64,000 nucleotides of DNA from Fragum whitleyi. Taxonomy: Eukaryota; Mollusca; Bivalvia; Cardiida; Cardiidae. Within the stretch, counting starts at the first letter, position 1, and each line of letters begins with the position of its first letter. The notes beneath the pieces are model-generated. The model had not been told where the DNA came from. It saw only the letters and a program-made list of their open reading frames with translations, and did no database searches. The stretch covers positions 64,079,534 to 64,143,533 of the forward strand of contig OX411543.1 in assembly GCA_948146395.1 (NCBI GenBank). The letters are read 5' to 3'. Position numbers and translations under genes: made by a program. Of the stretch, positions 12,343 to 23,703 are shown piece after piece.

Positions 12343-13278
12343 GCTGAAATAAGGCGATTTTACATTAATTTAAGATTAAAATATCTTTACAACTATCCGG
12401 AGCCCTGTACATTTGGACAATAAAAACAAAATGACCGATGAATGATGACTTCCCTTCTGTCGACCTTGTCCTCAACTCTTTTCACATTACATTTTGGGCT
12501 TCTGAAGTATACTCACATTTAGAAGTTGTTTCAACGTGAGGTATAGGTAGATTTTGTGCAGTGAGCCTTGAAATTTACTTTTAACCGTTAGATTTCTGTG
12601 CCATGTTTTTGGATATAGATAAGACAGGTTTAGATAAATCATGAAAAGTTACAATTTACCTTTCAAGTGAAAGTTATTGTTTGTCTTAAATGGTAAGGTT
12701 TACTCACTACCTGTACTTTCATAATTGAATTGAAGTGACTAGGTTAGATTCCTATCTCTAATGTTTTAAATTCACAATATCTATCAAAACGGACTCAACG
12801 CCTACATCAGAGCTCAGTTTTGAAAATACACCTATAGACAAATTGCATTCTTTCTTTCTGCAGTAGTTTCAGGGGAGACAACCTACATCATTCAATAGGG
12901 CTGTTGGAAAGTTGCCATTTTAACCAGGATACATAATGAAATACCACAAAATATAAAATTTAGTTAAGAAGTCATTGACTGATCATTGTTTTAATTATTT
13001 CATCTAATAATGGTAAATATTTTTGTCATGCAGGTGCATGGAAAATGATAAGCAAAAGCGTATGAGCTGAGAGCTCTACGTTTTTAACACCTAGGTCCAC
13101 TGCTTTGAAAATTGTGACAATGTATATGTAGAATCCATATTACTATTTAGTATTATGCTTCAACAAAGTTTATTCTTGAAGGTATGTTTGAGGTATAAGA
13201 TAGACCAGTTTGTTTCTTTTAAATAATCTGAAAAGATAATAAATTACCAGATAGAAAAAAAATTATTAAAAATAAAAA

Positions 13279-13433
13279 TACAGTCGATATTGCTTGAGCG
13301 ACCATGTCTATTAAGCAACCAATTAAAATGAACTGTCACATTTATCACAGTATTTCGTATTAAGTGACCATTCCTATAAACAACCACTTTTTGGTGGTCC
13401 CTTAAGTGGTCACTTAACACAAGTTTTACTGTA
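13279..13433. mobile_element. MITE-U, TA-bounded, Tc1/mariner-like ends
   Basis: TACAGTCGATATTGCTTGAGCGACC at left; GTGGTCACTTAACACAAGTTTTACTGTA at right. Confidence 0.65.
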
Positions 13434-14290
13434 CTGCTTGCGAAATTGTCACTGATCATAAAGGTTGTCACCCTTGAGATTGGAAGCTCTGTAATCAAAT
13501 TTCTGTATGAACCACAATGTACATCTTATCAAATTATCAGGTATCTTTAAAGTCTAAAATTTATTGTTATTGCTGATACAATTGAAACAAACCAATGATT
13601 AATTTGTTACTTGAGCAATTATGGGTCAACTGCACAGTAACATTATGATTGTACTCTTTGCAAATTATCTGTATTTTTCTCGAGAGCTAAGACCTTGACC
13701 AGACCTTGACAATGCAACCACTCTTTAGAGTGGTTGCAGTTATATTTGTTTGAAATTTTAAGCACATTTTATTTTGATGAGGTCAGTCAGAAACCAGCCC
13801 CGCATTCAGGATGGCAAAACTGTTCAATTTACCCCCCCTTTAAACATGCACTAGATCTAGCTTGCATGAAAAGTGGGGTATAATTTGGAAATGATTTGCA
13901 ACATCTTTTCAACCTGACAAGGGCTGCATGGTTTGCGGCTGGAAAAACAACAAGAACAACTGGCTCCGGCTGGACCTGAAATAAGTTGGCCCATTGGGTA
14001 CCATTTAACTGGAATGAACCCAGTGATCTCCCCTGATGTCTAGAACCATGGTTTCACAGCACAGGTGGCAGTATCAATGATTTTATGAAAATAATAATCA
14101 TTAAATAATGACAAGGTATCTTTCAAAAATTACAGGTTCACTTTCAAATCAATATTACCAAGCATTTTTTGCACAAATACAAAAAATAAGTGTATTAAGT
14201 CCATGTTAATTTCCATATGTTTGCAAACTTTTGTTGAAATTAGCCTTATACTTACAGAAAAAATACGGAAAAAACAAACTCAATTTGCCT

Positions 14291-14661
14291 GGACAGCACT
14301 GAGGTGACAAATGCTATTTTTCAGTTTCACCATGTTTCATTGGCTATAAGAAACACCCCCCTATTACATCATATTGTTTACAGGCCCATCATCCAATCAA
14401 ATCAGTTCAAACCATTTGGTGTGACCCAGTTTTACAACAAAACAATATGGAGGATAAAAGTAAACAACAGTGCTTCTGATTTAAATGGTAAAATGGTAAG
14501 AAACATTTTACAACTCCCTTTGATCAAAATAATTGACTTGATTTACCAGAAAATTGGTTTAGATAACATGTCCTTGTATGATTGAACATTTCCTGCATGT
14601 CTTTAATTTTATCATTTTCCCCTGACATTTAAGGAATCCATTTGTCGCCTCAGTGATGTCC
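14291..14661. mobile_element. 371-bp MITE with 23-bp terminal inverted repeats
   Basis: GGACAGCACTGAGGTGACAAATG and CATTTGTCGCCTCAGTGATGTCC differ at two positions. The 93-codon ORF inside (from 14304) is a by-product of the element. Confidence 0.75.
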
Positions 14662-15037
14662 TCAAGTACAACGTATATTCAATGGAAGAAACCTTGTCTT
14701 TACTAAGCATATACATAAATTCTTGTAAAAAAAATGTTTTGATACGGCCATCTATGGTTTGCGGTCCCATCACGGCAATCATGAAAGTTCAAGAGTCTGT
14801 GCCAAACAATGATGTCTGGCCAATCATAGGTGAGACAATCATCATGGGGATTTACTATTCACAGTTTGAGTTACCTGTTTTCCCCAAAACTGTTAAAAGT
14901 GGCCATTGAACTCTTATCCTGTAGAAATTAGATATTGTTTCAGATAAATTGCCAATTTTAAGATATTTCAACTGATCTTTTGCTAAAGTTTTGTCCACAA
15001 TGATTTCCGGTAAGTAGAAAGCAGTAAGTGTAGTGCA

Positions 15038-15071
15038 AGATCAGCCTGCACATACATGTGCAGGCTGATCT
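15038..15071. repeat. perfect 16-bp-arm palindrome (MITE-H core type)
   Basis: AGATCAGCCTGCACAT, two bases, then ATGTGCAGGCTGATCT. This is the same core as inside MITE-H, here without recognisable TTAA ends. Confidence 0.7.
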
Positions 15072-15113
15072 AAAGCTAAACTGCCTATCAAAGCTTTGAA
15101 ACAGATGCCTGCA

Positions 15114-15392
15114 CTGTGTGTGTTTGTTTGTTTGAATGGGGTTGTACACCGCTTTCAACAATATTTAAGTTATATTTTGTAGCTGGAGCACTTAGTAATG
15201 GATTCCTGGTATTTCCCTTGCCAGCACTCCTTTCACATCCTTTCCTAAGCCCCCAGCTGCTATCGCACATAAGTCTATGATTGTCAACCCATTGGTGAGA
15301 GACAAATAGTTGGAAAGGATGAGTGCAGCTGGTATGGATCGAAACCTGGACTTCTAGATGTATAGTCCGACAAGCTACCAACTGCGCTTTGA
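15114..15392 (-). mobile_element. tRNA-derived SINE, complete, minus strand
   Basis: Read in reverse: A box near 15372-15392 (GCGCAGTTGGTAGCTTGTCGG), B box CCAGGTTTCGATCC near 15339, then the ACAATCATAGAC and GATAGCAGCTGG..AGGAAAGGATGTGAAAGG body, and a CAAACAAACAAACAC tail at 15114-15130. Confidence 0.82.
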
Positions 15393-15529
15393 CAGCAGCT
15401 GCACTATGTCTGCCAAAGCTTTTTGTCATGATTTATAAGCTGAGGAGAACCTCTATTTAGGCAAATATTGAATATAGTAGAAAGTGACTAGGCTGATTAA
15501 TTTCCTTGTGTCATTGAGTTTTTTCAGGC

Positions 15530-15725
15530 TTTTTTCCATAGTGTGGCTGGAGCACCTAACAATGGATTCCTTCTGGTATTTCTCTCAACAGTACCACCAT
15601 TACATGTATCCTTCCCCCCCCCCCCCCCCCCCCCCCCCCAGCTGCTATCCCACAAAGGTCTATGATTATCAATCAATTGGTGGGAGACAATTTGTCAGTT
15701 AGGATGAGTGATGCTATTGGGAATC
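15530..15725 (-). mobile_element. SINE body fragment with poly-C expansion
   Basis: Same SINE body in reverse (CTGGAGCACCTAACAATGGATTCC, AGCTGCTATCCCACAAAGG, TGGTGGGAGACAA), interrupted by a 26-base C run at 15614-15639. Confidence 0.75.
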
Positions 15726-16285
15726 ATTAAAGTGTGTAACAATAACGCAAAGCAGGGAAATGGAAATTTTTAAATAGAATGGTTTATTAGTAGTGTAAGT
15801 TAGATAACCAGATAAACAAAATGAGAGTTTGTTGATACAAGTTATTTCCCTTATTATTTTGATGCAGGCAGCCATTATTGAATCTGGTGATTGATATTTA
15901 GATCCTAAATCAGGGGCAAATATGTTGCATTAGCCAGTAAATTAATTATTTAATGATGCTGAAGACAGTTTTGTAAACAAGAAATGCACTTATGGATAGA
16001 TGACAAATGGACAGACTTCAGCTTGGGTGTTACTAGGATTTTAAAATTAATTGTGCAAAATTAGCAATTAGTAGTAATGCTTTAAATAATGTTTTTTCGT
16101 AATTGTGATAGAGTACATAGTTTGCATTGCCTAGAATTATTGTACAGTCATGGAAAATGGTTCTATCAAAGAGAAACAGTTATAGGAAAAGGGGTCTAAT
16201 ATGAGAACTTGAATTCTTCAATCACTCTTTACTTACAATGATTATAATATGACTTATGTCGGGGGAGTGAAAAAAAGCTGTTGAC

Positions 16286-17515
16286 TTTTTTTTAGCTCAC
16301 CTGAGCACATTGTGCGCAAGGTAAGCTTTTGTGAACATTGAATGTCCATCGTCTTGATCCATGCCATGTCACAGAAAAAGGGGCCTTAATGACAATTTTC
16401 TTGTTTACACTCTAGAGGCCACAAATATGGCCCAATTTTCATGAAACTTAATCAGAATATTGGCCAGGTCACAAAGATTAATCCTATTGAAAATTGGAAG
16501 GATCCATGCTATATCATGGGAAAAGGGGCCTTAGTGACAATTTTCTTGTTTATAGTCTAGAGGCCACAAATTTGGTTCATTCTTCATGAAACTTGGTCAG
16601 ATTGTTGGCCAAGTCACAAGGATGAACCCGATTGAAATTGGGAAGGATTCATGCCATATCACGGGAAAAGGGGCCTTATTGACAATTTTCTTGTTAATGC
16701 TCTGGAAGCCACAAATATGGCCAAATCGTCATGAAACCTTGTCAGATTGTTGGCCAAGTCACAAGGATGAACCCTTTCAAAAATGGAAAGGATCCATGCC
16801 ATATTACAGGAAAAGGGGACATAATGACAATTTTCTTTTTTACACTCTAGAGGCCACAATCTTCATGAAGCTTTGTCAGAATGTTGGTCATGTCTCAAGG
16901 ATGAACACTATCGAGAATGGGAAAGATCCATGCCCGATCATAGGAGAAGGGGTCGTAATGATTATTTTCTTGTTATAACTATTAAAGCCACAATTTTGGC
17001 CCAAACTTCATGAAACAAATGGTTTTTGTGTAGAAATAATCGCCTTTATGACATCTGGCTATTTAACGAGGGACATGGGTTGGTTATCTCCCTTGAAAAA
17101 CTCCCAAAGGAGGAAGGGTCCAAATCAGTGGTTACCTTGGGTTTTATCCATAATTTCCTTTGCACTTTAAGATTTAAAGATAAGCTGTAAATCAAGTATT
17201 GTGTAATTTATAAAATACGTTTGTTGTAAAATAAATGATTATTTTCTACTCTACTATTTAAAACTTTAACATAAATTCAAATTACATAAATAAGTATTTT
17301 GCATTTACAAAAATAAAATTTGCAACTTTCCCATAGTAACCATCGATAAAATCCAAGGAAATGTCTAAAAGGACCGCCAACGATTTTGGAGCACCTTTGT
17401 TTTAATCCACAGAAAAACAAGGGAGATAACACACAAAAGTCTCCCATTGGTGTGATCTCCCAGGGGTCAAAGAGATTCAGGTGAGCAATCTAGGACCATC
17501 TTGGTCCTCTTGTTT
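16286..17515 (+). mobile_element. HL-A element, 145-bp tandem body subtype
   Basis: It starts TTTTTTTAGCTCACCTGAGC. The body is a tandem array with period about 145 bp; GACAATTTTCTTG recurs at 16391, 16536, 16681 and 16826. Units include TCTAGAGGCCACAA, CTTCATGAAACTTGGTCAGA and GGATCCATGCCATATCA. It ends TTCAGGTGAGCAATCTAGGACCATCTTGGTCCTCTTGTTT. Confidence 0.85.
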
Positions 17516-17519
17516 GATA

Positions 17520-17875
17520 ATACATTGGTGTTATTACACTAGTGGAATAACTTTGCAAATGAGAAGAGAAAGGATAGCAATATTATATTTTCTTTGTGAA
17601 TCTGATCTCATGATAGCGATTTGATGATGTCATTTGGCAAACGGCATTTATGTTTCCCGAAATAATTTGAATTGATAAATATTGTAACTTCCTTGTTTTA
17701 TCACACAAATTCAGATCATATTATAAATAGAATATTAAATTCGTGCTCATTGAATACAGAATTTATTGAAATCAAGTCATCTGTAACAGATAAAAAACAA
17801 GGCGCAGCCTCTTTTTTATCAATTTGTAGACAACTCGTTAAATAAATTCAGTATTCAATGACCACTCATTCAATA
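17520..17875 (+). repeat. dispersed repeat W, second copy
   Basis: ACACTAGTGGAATAACTTTGCAAAT, TATTATAAATAGAATATTAAATT and AGGCGCAGCCTCTTTTTTAT align with 8765-9090. It directly follows an HL-A element. Confidence 0.66.
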
Positions 17876-18014
17876 TCCTCTAATTATCTAATGACAAGGG
17901 AAGTAACTTGATATACTTAACTGATCAAACAAGGTGTCTTACTAATTTGTAGTCATTTAAGAATTATACTAATCAGGTCTAACTGCTAGTTCTAAATGTT
18001 ATAAATGATCTTAC

Positions 18015-18372
18015 AAGGCTCAGGGCTTAGCTGTGACAGAATTTGGTGAGTTAACTATCAAATATTTTGGGTTCATTGAAAAGTTAGTTGGCAATAATGG
18101 TGAACGCGTGAAAATAACTGTATCCTGAAACCTAAAGGATTCACATGCTTAGAGGAGGTCAACTTATTTCATCGTTGGGTTATCAATGCCTGGTAACTTC
18201 AGTTTTGACAAGATGAAGTTGCAAGGATTTGATTACCAACCTATACTTTATGTCTCAAGTTAATTATGTTGACTGTCTTTAGAAGTAAATAATACATGTA
18301 ATGAAAAAAGGCTGATTTACCTTAAACTTAAGCGCATCAACCTGTTACTTAGGCTCTGCCCTGCCAGGGGAC
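18015..18372 (+). repeat. dispersed repeat V, second copy
   Basis: GTATCCTGAAACCTAAAGGATTCACATGCTT, GGTAACTTCAGTTTTGACAAG and CTTAGGCTCTGCCCTGCCAGGG align with 4280-4650. Confidence 0.68.
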
Positions 18373-18404
18373 AAATTGTGGATTAAAACCATAATGGAAA
18401 TGTA

Positions 18405-18725
18405 TATATATAATACGTACTTAGTGTTTTATATGAAAAAAAATATCTAACGAGGTTGGGAGAATTGAAAATTGTCGAGGCTCTGCCGAGACAATTATCA
18501 ATTCTTACAACCGAGTTTGATATTTTTTTCATACAATACACTAAGTATGTATTGTATTTATCTTATAACCTATATTTGTCTTGTTTTCGTCGGTGGTTCT
18601 AACTGAAATGTTAGTTTCTAAAAATAACTACATTATATCATGTTCTAAAAATAACTATGTGATATCATAAAAAATATCATACGGGTTGTTATCACACGGA
18701 TATCTGTATGGTTATAAGATAAAAA
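18405..18725 (+). mobile_element. MITE-Q foldback repeat
   Basis: The left part is a hairpin of about 140 nt (ACTTAGTGTTTTATATGAAA..GTCGAGGCTCTGCCGAGAC..TTTCATACAATACACTAAGT). The right part has CTAAAAATAACTA repeats, CATACGGGTTGTTATCACACGG and ends GTTATAAGATAA. Confidence 0.75.
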
Positions 18726-19196
18726 AGTAATATCTTACTATAGATATTTATACTTTATAAAAAATATATTTAAGATGATTTATGTAATGGTTTGATATGA
18801 TCACCAATCAGATATTTCTTAATTGATTTGATCTACAAGAAAAATATTAAGAATGCTTATTGATTTCCTTGGTTCTATTGAAAGTTTTCTCTGGATTTCA
18901 GCAAATTAGCTTCCATTAATGAAACGGTGGATGAACGTAGAATATCAGGTCAAAGCAAAAAAATCCAATAGATAATAATGTCTCTTCTGTATGCTGAGAA
19001 TCCAGAGGGCTAGACATCAATTCTGTCCATGAGGGCTAAATAGCGTCATTTTTCTATGTGTTGAAAGCCCTGTGATAGAGGGAAAAATAACAGAAAGTTG
19101 TAGGAATTTGTGCCATATATAATTCAACCTTGACTTAAGTGCTCTTTGAGTAGTGAATTTTATTTGAATGTTTTGCTAAATTTCATGTTGATCAAA

Positions 19197-19270
19197 AGGA
19201 CTTAATATAACTATCAAAAGGATGTTTCTAAAGGACTTAATATAACTATCAAAAGGATGTTTCTAAAGGA
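19197..19270 (+). repeat. 35-bp unit in exact tandem duplicate
   Basis: AGGACTTAATATAACTATCA followed by AAAGGATGTTTCTAA, twice with no visible mismatch. Confidence 0.9.
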
Positions 19271-19667
19271 TTTTGCAGATGTTATAAAAACTTGAAAATT
19301 ATCTGTTTATAATTAAGAGAGAGAGATCTTTTGTAATTCTAATTTTCGTACATTACGATTTGTTTTGGAGGCTTAAAGATATGTTAATTCTGAGTCAAAG
19401 ATAGTAGAGGGGGGTATTTTGAATTTCAAATCAAATTATTTTAATAATATTAGTACTAACCATATTTGATCATACTTATTGGAATCGACTTGTCAAGCCG
19501 ACTCAAAAGAGTACACACAACATAGGGTTTCTATGAGAAATAAAGATTCTAGATTGGCTTTACCACCTCTTATCTATACCTCTGTCTAATAAGTGTCCGC
19601 ATATGGATTGTTTTTAAATATGTGTATACCAGAAGTAAGGGTAGTAATACCTCTGCTTGAGGTCCCC

Positions 19668-19822
19668 AGTATCCATCCATCCGTCCATCTATCCATCCAT
19701 CCATCCATCCATCCATTCATCCCATTCACCCACCCACCCATCCATCCATCCATTCATCCATTCATAAACCCACCCATCCATCCATCCATCCATCCATCCA
19801 CCCACCCACCCATCCATCAATG
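19668..19822 (+). repeat. (ATCC)n microsatellite
   Basis: CCATCCATCC repeats with CCACC and TTCATCC interruptions. The Ser-Ile-His-Pro ORF across it is a by-product. Confidence 0.95.
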
Positions 19823-19827
19823 TAATA

Positions 19828-20093
19828 AATGGATATAAACCAAATTTCACCGGAATGATCTTTGACCCTATATCAGTCTACCAAAAAATTATTGTGATCA
19901 GATGAAAAATATGTATTTTATGGGCGGAGGTCATTTCACAAAGTTATATATTAGTTTATAGATTTTGAAAATCATTTTCAACATCAGTAGAACCCAAAAT
20001 ATGTAAACATCTTGTCAAGCCTTCGATTTGCTATTACAATTAGAATTTCAAGCCTGTAGAGCAACTCAAGCCATGCATGGCTTTCTAGTCATT
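19828..20093 (+). mobile_element. HL-G 3' fragment
   Basis: Begins ATATAAACCAAATTTCACCG in the last body unit and ends GCAACTCAAGCCATGCATGGCTTTCTAG, the HL-G 3' hairpin end. The 5' end is absent and is preceded by the (ATCC)n microsatellite at about 19668-19820. Confidence 0.75.
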
Positions 20094-20497
20094 CAGCACG
20101 ACAAGAGCTAAGGCTCCTGATGACATTGCTGCTCTAGGATCCTATTGCAGACATGAGAAAAGGGACTAAAATTAATAACACCTTGTATACATGATAAAAA
20201 TAAAAAAAGAAAAATCAGGGTCTTTTTGATATTCTTTTGATATTGATGTTTAGTGATGATTTGATGAAATAAAGGGAGATTATGTTTTCCAATAATTAAA
20301 ATAGGCAAGGTGTTAAATTCATCACAAGCTCTCTAAATGACGTAAATTATGTGCGATTTGAATAACAGGAACAAACCAAATAGGGAATGATGATGCAGTG
20401 CATATAGTGATCACAATAATTAAAATGTTGTCACTTCATGGATGGAATTGGATCTACTAGTGTATGTGTGATAGACAGATATTTGTGATCCATCACC

Positions 20498-20551
20498 ATG
20501 GGGATTTGTAATTGCTCGGAGACAGCCTCTACCGAGGATATACCTATCAAG
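20498..20551 (+). CDS. PDE8: candidate first coding exon of PDE8 (Met-Gly-Ile-Cys-Asn-Cys start)
   Basis: The ATG at 20498 lies in a strong initiation context (A at -3, G at +4), with an in-frame TGA 12 nt upstream. The 18 codons read MGICNCSETASTEDIPIK and stop at AAG|GTACTA, leaving phase 0. That is the phase needed by the exon at 26232. PDE8 proteins begin Met-Gly-Cys and are acylated at the N terminus; the Gly2 with Cys4 and Cys6 here would suit N-myristoylation plus palmitoylation and membrane attachment. The link is inferred from start motif, phase, strand and order, not from sequence homology along the exon. The donor is weak, and a GGGGCCC-ended MITE begins 5 nt after it. Further small exons could lie between this one and 26232. 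If the donor is not used, the frame runs on into the MITE until 20719, which would argue against this exon. Confidence 0.42.
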
Positions 20552-20556
20552 GTACT

Positions 20557-20786
20557 AGGGGCCCATATTGCTAAAGATCTTATAACCATTTTGTGCGCAA
20601 GTCAAAAATCAAAGTTGCTTCTATTTGTAGTTACTAAATATGGAATTCTGTCATGCATCATCTCATTAGAATCGCCTTCTAAAGATGATTCCAATGAGAT
20701 ATTGCAAGTCAGAATCTAACGCCAGGTACAATTTAGATTTTGACTTATGATTAATTTTCGTAAGATTTTTAGTAAAATGGGCCCCT
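20557..20786. mobile_element. MITE-Z, GGGGCCC-ended, just after the candidate first exon
   Basis: AGGGGCCCATATTGCTAAAGATCTTATAA at left; CGTAAGATTTTTAGTAAAATGGGCCCCT at right. It contains a TCTCATTAGAATCG/GATTCCAATGAGA hairpin at 20666-20700. Confidence 0.78.
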
Positions 20787-22129
20787 GACATGTAGTTGAT
20801 TTTTAGCTCGGTTTTCGGAGAAAACCTGAGGTATTGCTATAGTCTTTGTGTCTTCATCATTGTTGTTGTTGTTGTGCAAAAACTTTGTATTTATGATATC
20901 TCTGGTTCTACTAAAGGCATATTAACTTCTGACTTGAAACTTTCTGATTTCCTTCACACAATTTAACAGACCAGCATATGGCATTCGTATGCATTGCTCT
21001 TGTTTGTTTTTGTACAGCTATTATATAGGTGAGATGTCCATCCAACAGCATCTTATGAATTTAACCTTCTAGAATTAAGGATGGATGTTGAAGAAATTTA
21101 CACAGAATGTTTCTTGTCAACCGACCTTGTTGTTAGGTGATTCTTCTGAGCATTATTTTGCTGTTTTTTTGTGACTCATGCACTATTATTAACCCTAATA
21201 TCATGATGCCATGCTGAATAAAACTCATGCTAAATTTCAGTAGAATGGTAGTGCTGAAAGCATTGAAGGAAAATCAGCTTGCCCGATCGTTGTATGAGAG
21301 ACAATGGGTAGCCTTTAAATTTTCCATCAATCTGATGGACTGTTAAAATCCATGCAACCTGTGCAATTAGAATAAGCAAAAGCTTCGAAGCAGATAGCAT
21401 GATTGCAATATGTTACACTCTTTGTTTGTTCACTGTTCGTCATACAAGTTAATAAGATTATAAACAATTAATGAAAAAAGATTTAACTGAAGTATATTTT
21501 TTTATAGATAACAGCAAAATTACTTGTTGAAGGTAATATATCAATTTTTATTGAAGACAGGTTTACCTGTCTTTCAATATAGGGATCGTCGCCATCGGAT
21601 TCTGATAACAAACCTACATGTGTCATTACGCTCAAAAAAGTAGACCCATTCATAAAAATAAACGCGGCAAAAATAATCAATAGTGTAGCAATATACCGTA
21701 AAATTTTGGTGCTGACCTAAATTCTGGCCGGGACCTCAGGGGAGTGAACACGTGATCTATGCAGAAGTTGCCTGCAGAAACGTGTTTTACATTCGTAAAA
21801 GGTGCTGTTTTAGGGCGTTTTCGGCTGCAATCTTTTGCATTTGCTCCAAATTTTCAATTGCATCCTACAACTGTTTTTATACATAGCATTGGCAAGCTAT
21901 TTTCAGTTCCCTATTTTAGACTTCCTATTTCTCGTAAAATTGGGTGTTTGTGTGTCCTTAAGGTTGCTTTATTTATCCGTCTCCCGGGCCTGTCGTAGTG
22001 TAAATGGATAAAAACTAAAATAGCACAAGGCTATTTGAATCAACTTGTAAACCCTTGGAATTTCCTAGGTTTGAATTTTTACTTGGATTTACAGAGAAAT
22101 TTCGATGGCTTATCAAATTACTTTATTAT

Positions 22130-22640
22130 TGGGCTTGTTTTGTCTATCCATATTGTACAGCATTTGGAACATCACTCGGTCATATCCGTAAACGGCAACA
22201 GATCGTGATCGTGATATTCACTCGGCAATCATCGGGCGATCTCCGAAGTCTCAGATAAATGTAGGTTACGGAATCGGCCGAGTTGTGACGAATGCATTAG
22301 ATTGGCCGAGTGGTGTTACGAATGGCCTATACAGTAGTACCACACATGCGCGATCCTGGTTTTGAGTTTCCGCTTTTGTTTTCGACAATTTTCTGACAAT
22401 AACAGAAACTGTTTTGGAAACTGGAATGGATTTATTTGTAACATTCTGGAGTGGACTTTGAAAGAATTCTACTCAAGGTGATAAATGCTGTAGCTCGGGA
22501 TTTCATTTAACGATCTGTCATTTTGGCAGTTTTGTCAAAATTGATAGTTCACCGGATAGTTCAATCCGAATCTTGATCTAGAAAAGCAGTCCCGTGGAAA
22601 AGGCCTGAAAGGTTGGTTGTCTTAACAGGTTTATATATTA
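22130..22640. promoter_or_regulatory. second CpG-enriched stretch, possible alternative promoter
   Basis: CpG density rises here (CACTCGGTCATATCCG, ATCGTGATCGTGATATTC, ATCATCGGGCGATCTCCG, GGCCGAGT twice, CATGCGCGATCC). The two GGCCGAGT...ACGAATG units at about 22276 and 22303 are imperfect direct repeats. It lies between the candidate first exon and the GPM exon, so an alternative PDE8 promoter is conceivable. No convincing TATA box, start codon and donor combination was found. Confidence 0.18.
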
Positions 22641-23496
22641 TTTTGTAGTAAAAATGATTTTCTACTAAGTAAGACCATATGCAAGGAGAATAACCTGAAA
22701 TGGAGATCGAAATATTTCAATGGAAAAATAGAAATAGAATGTTTCACTCCCGGAAGAAACTTAAACGGTATTCATAAAAAAAGCTACAGCTATTGTACGG
22801 GAAAATACTTCTTCTTAGTATTGACTTTGACTAGTAAAAGTATAAGAATATTGGTATTACTTTCATTGCTTCTTCTATGTGGAGATAATTAGTCAAATCC
22901 TGGATCAGATAATAAATGTAAAAGAAATTTGAACGAATTTCCAATTCAGGGCAATATTCACCATGGCGATGAAATGTTCAGCTCTTCATCAAGGGCTAAG
23001 CAATATGTGTCATGTGGATTAACATTTTATTTAAGATTTTTACACATCCACTTAATAAGTTTGACTGGAAAAAATTCGGATTTGGATCATATTGGATTGC
23101 TGGGGATAATCTATACAATTTTATAAAACAGGGTTGCAATAATTCATATGAGTTTTTAGAATACAGGAATTGCCACCATATTTCTGTTGGTTAAATGAAT
23201 ATTTTTCATTTAGGATATTGAAAACTTACACTTGGGGATGAATAGCGATTATGAAGGCAGTTACCCTCTTGTTAAGCTTGAATTGGCTAGAGGGATAGGT
23301 TTATCTGGAAGTGATGAGTCTTCAAAGTAAAGCATATTCATTTGTTAGGAAGGTGCAGTTTCCATATGTAACCATCAATGATTGTTTTAAATTTTTGATT
23401 CCCACTCAAGAGATCTTCTCAAAACGCCACAATTTTCATTCCAATTGTTAATATTCAGTCCTGCCTTCAATTCAGGCCTTTCAGGCCTTTGATTTA

Positions 23497-23703
23497 CTTT
23501 TTTTTAGCTCACCTGAGCATAAAGTGCTCAAGGTGGGCTATTGTGATCATACAATGTCCGTCGTGCATCATGCGGCGTCCATCGTCCGTCGCTCACAATT
23601 TCTTTAAACATCTTCTCCTCCTAAACCAGTGGACCAATCTTTATGAAACTTGGCAGGAATGTTCCTTGGGTCAAGCTCTATCAAAGTTATTCCTCTTGTT
23701 GTT
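23497..23703 (+). mobile_element. HL-A element, short internally deleted copy
   Basis: It has a full 5' hairpin end (TTTTTTTTAGCTCACCTGAGC), GTCCGTCG-type tract and the first body segment (CTCCTCCTAAACCAGTGGAC, GGCAGGAATGTTCC), then jumps to CCTCTTGTT. The copy is about 200 bp against 1.2 kb for full copies, and the 3' complementary segment and hairpin are missing. Confidence 0.75.

Larger units (their letters stand above)
9544..14290. other. mostly unannotated stretch
   Basis: Apart from MITE-N, HP-L, the 12256 hairpin and MITE-U, I see no gene. A lone TGACGTCA lies at 10540-10547. The ORF at 10066-10311 follows AAGGTCA-rich repeat-like text and has no recognisable protein features. Confidence 0.5.
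18726..20497. other. upstream of the candidate first exon
   Basis: It contains the 35-bp duplicate, the (ATCC)n tract and the HL-G 3' fragment. No TATA box or clear promoter was found in the 400 bp before 20498. Confidence 0.5.

Noticed and set aside
14304..14909. ORFs of 93 and 75 codons as a possible small gene
   Set aside because: The first lies inside a 371-bp MITE with 23-bp inverted ends; the second follows it with no start context, splice support or domain.
15484..15702. 72-codon ORF with a proline run
   Set aside because: The proline run is the poly-C expansion inside a SINE body.
19593..19838. 81-codon ORF rich in Ile-His-Pro-Ser
   Set aside because: Direct translation of the (ATCC)n microsatellite.
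20552..20719. Extension of the MGICNC reading frame beyond 20551
   Set aside because: From 20557 the frame runs through MITE-Z, so the continuation is not likely to be native coding sequence.
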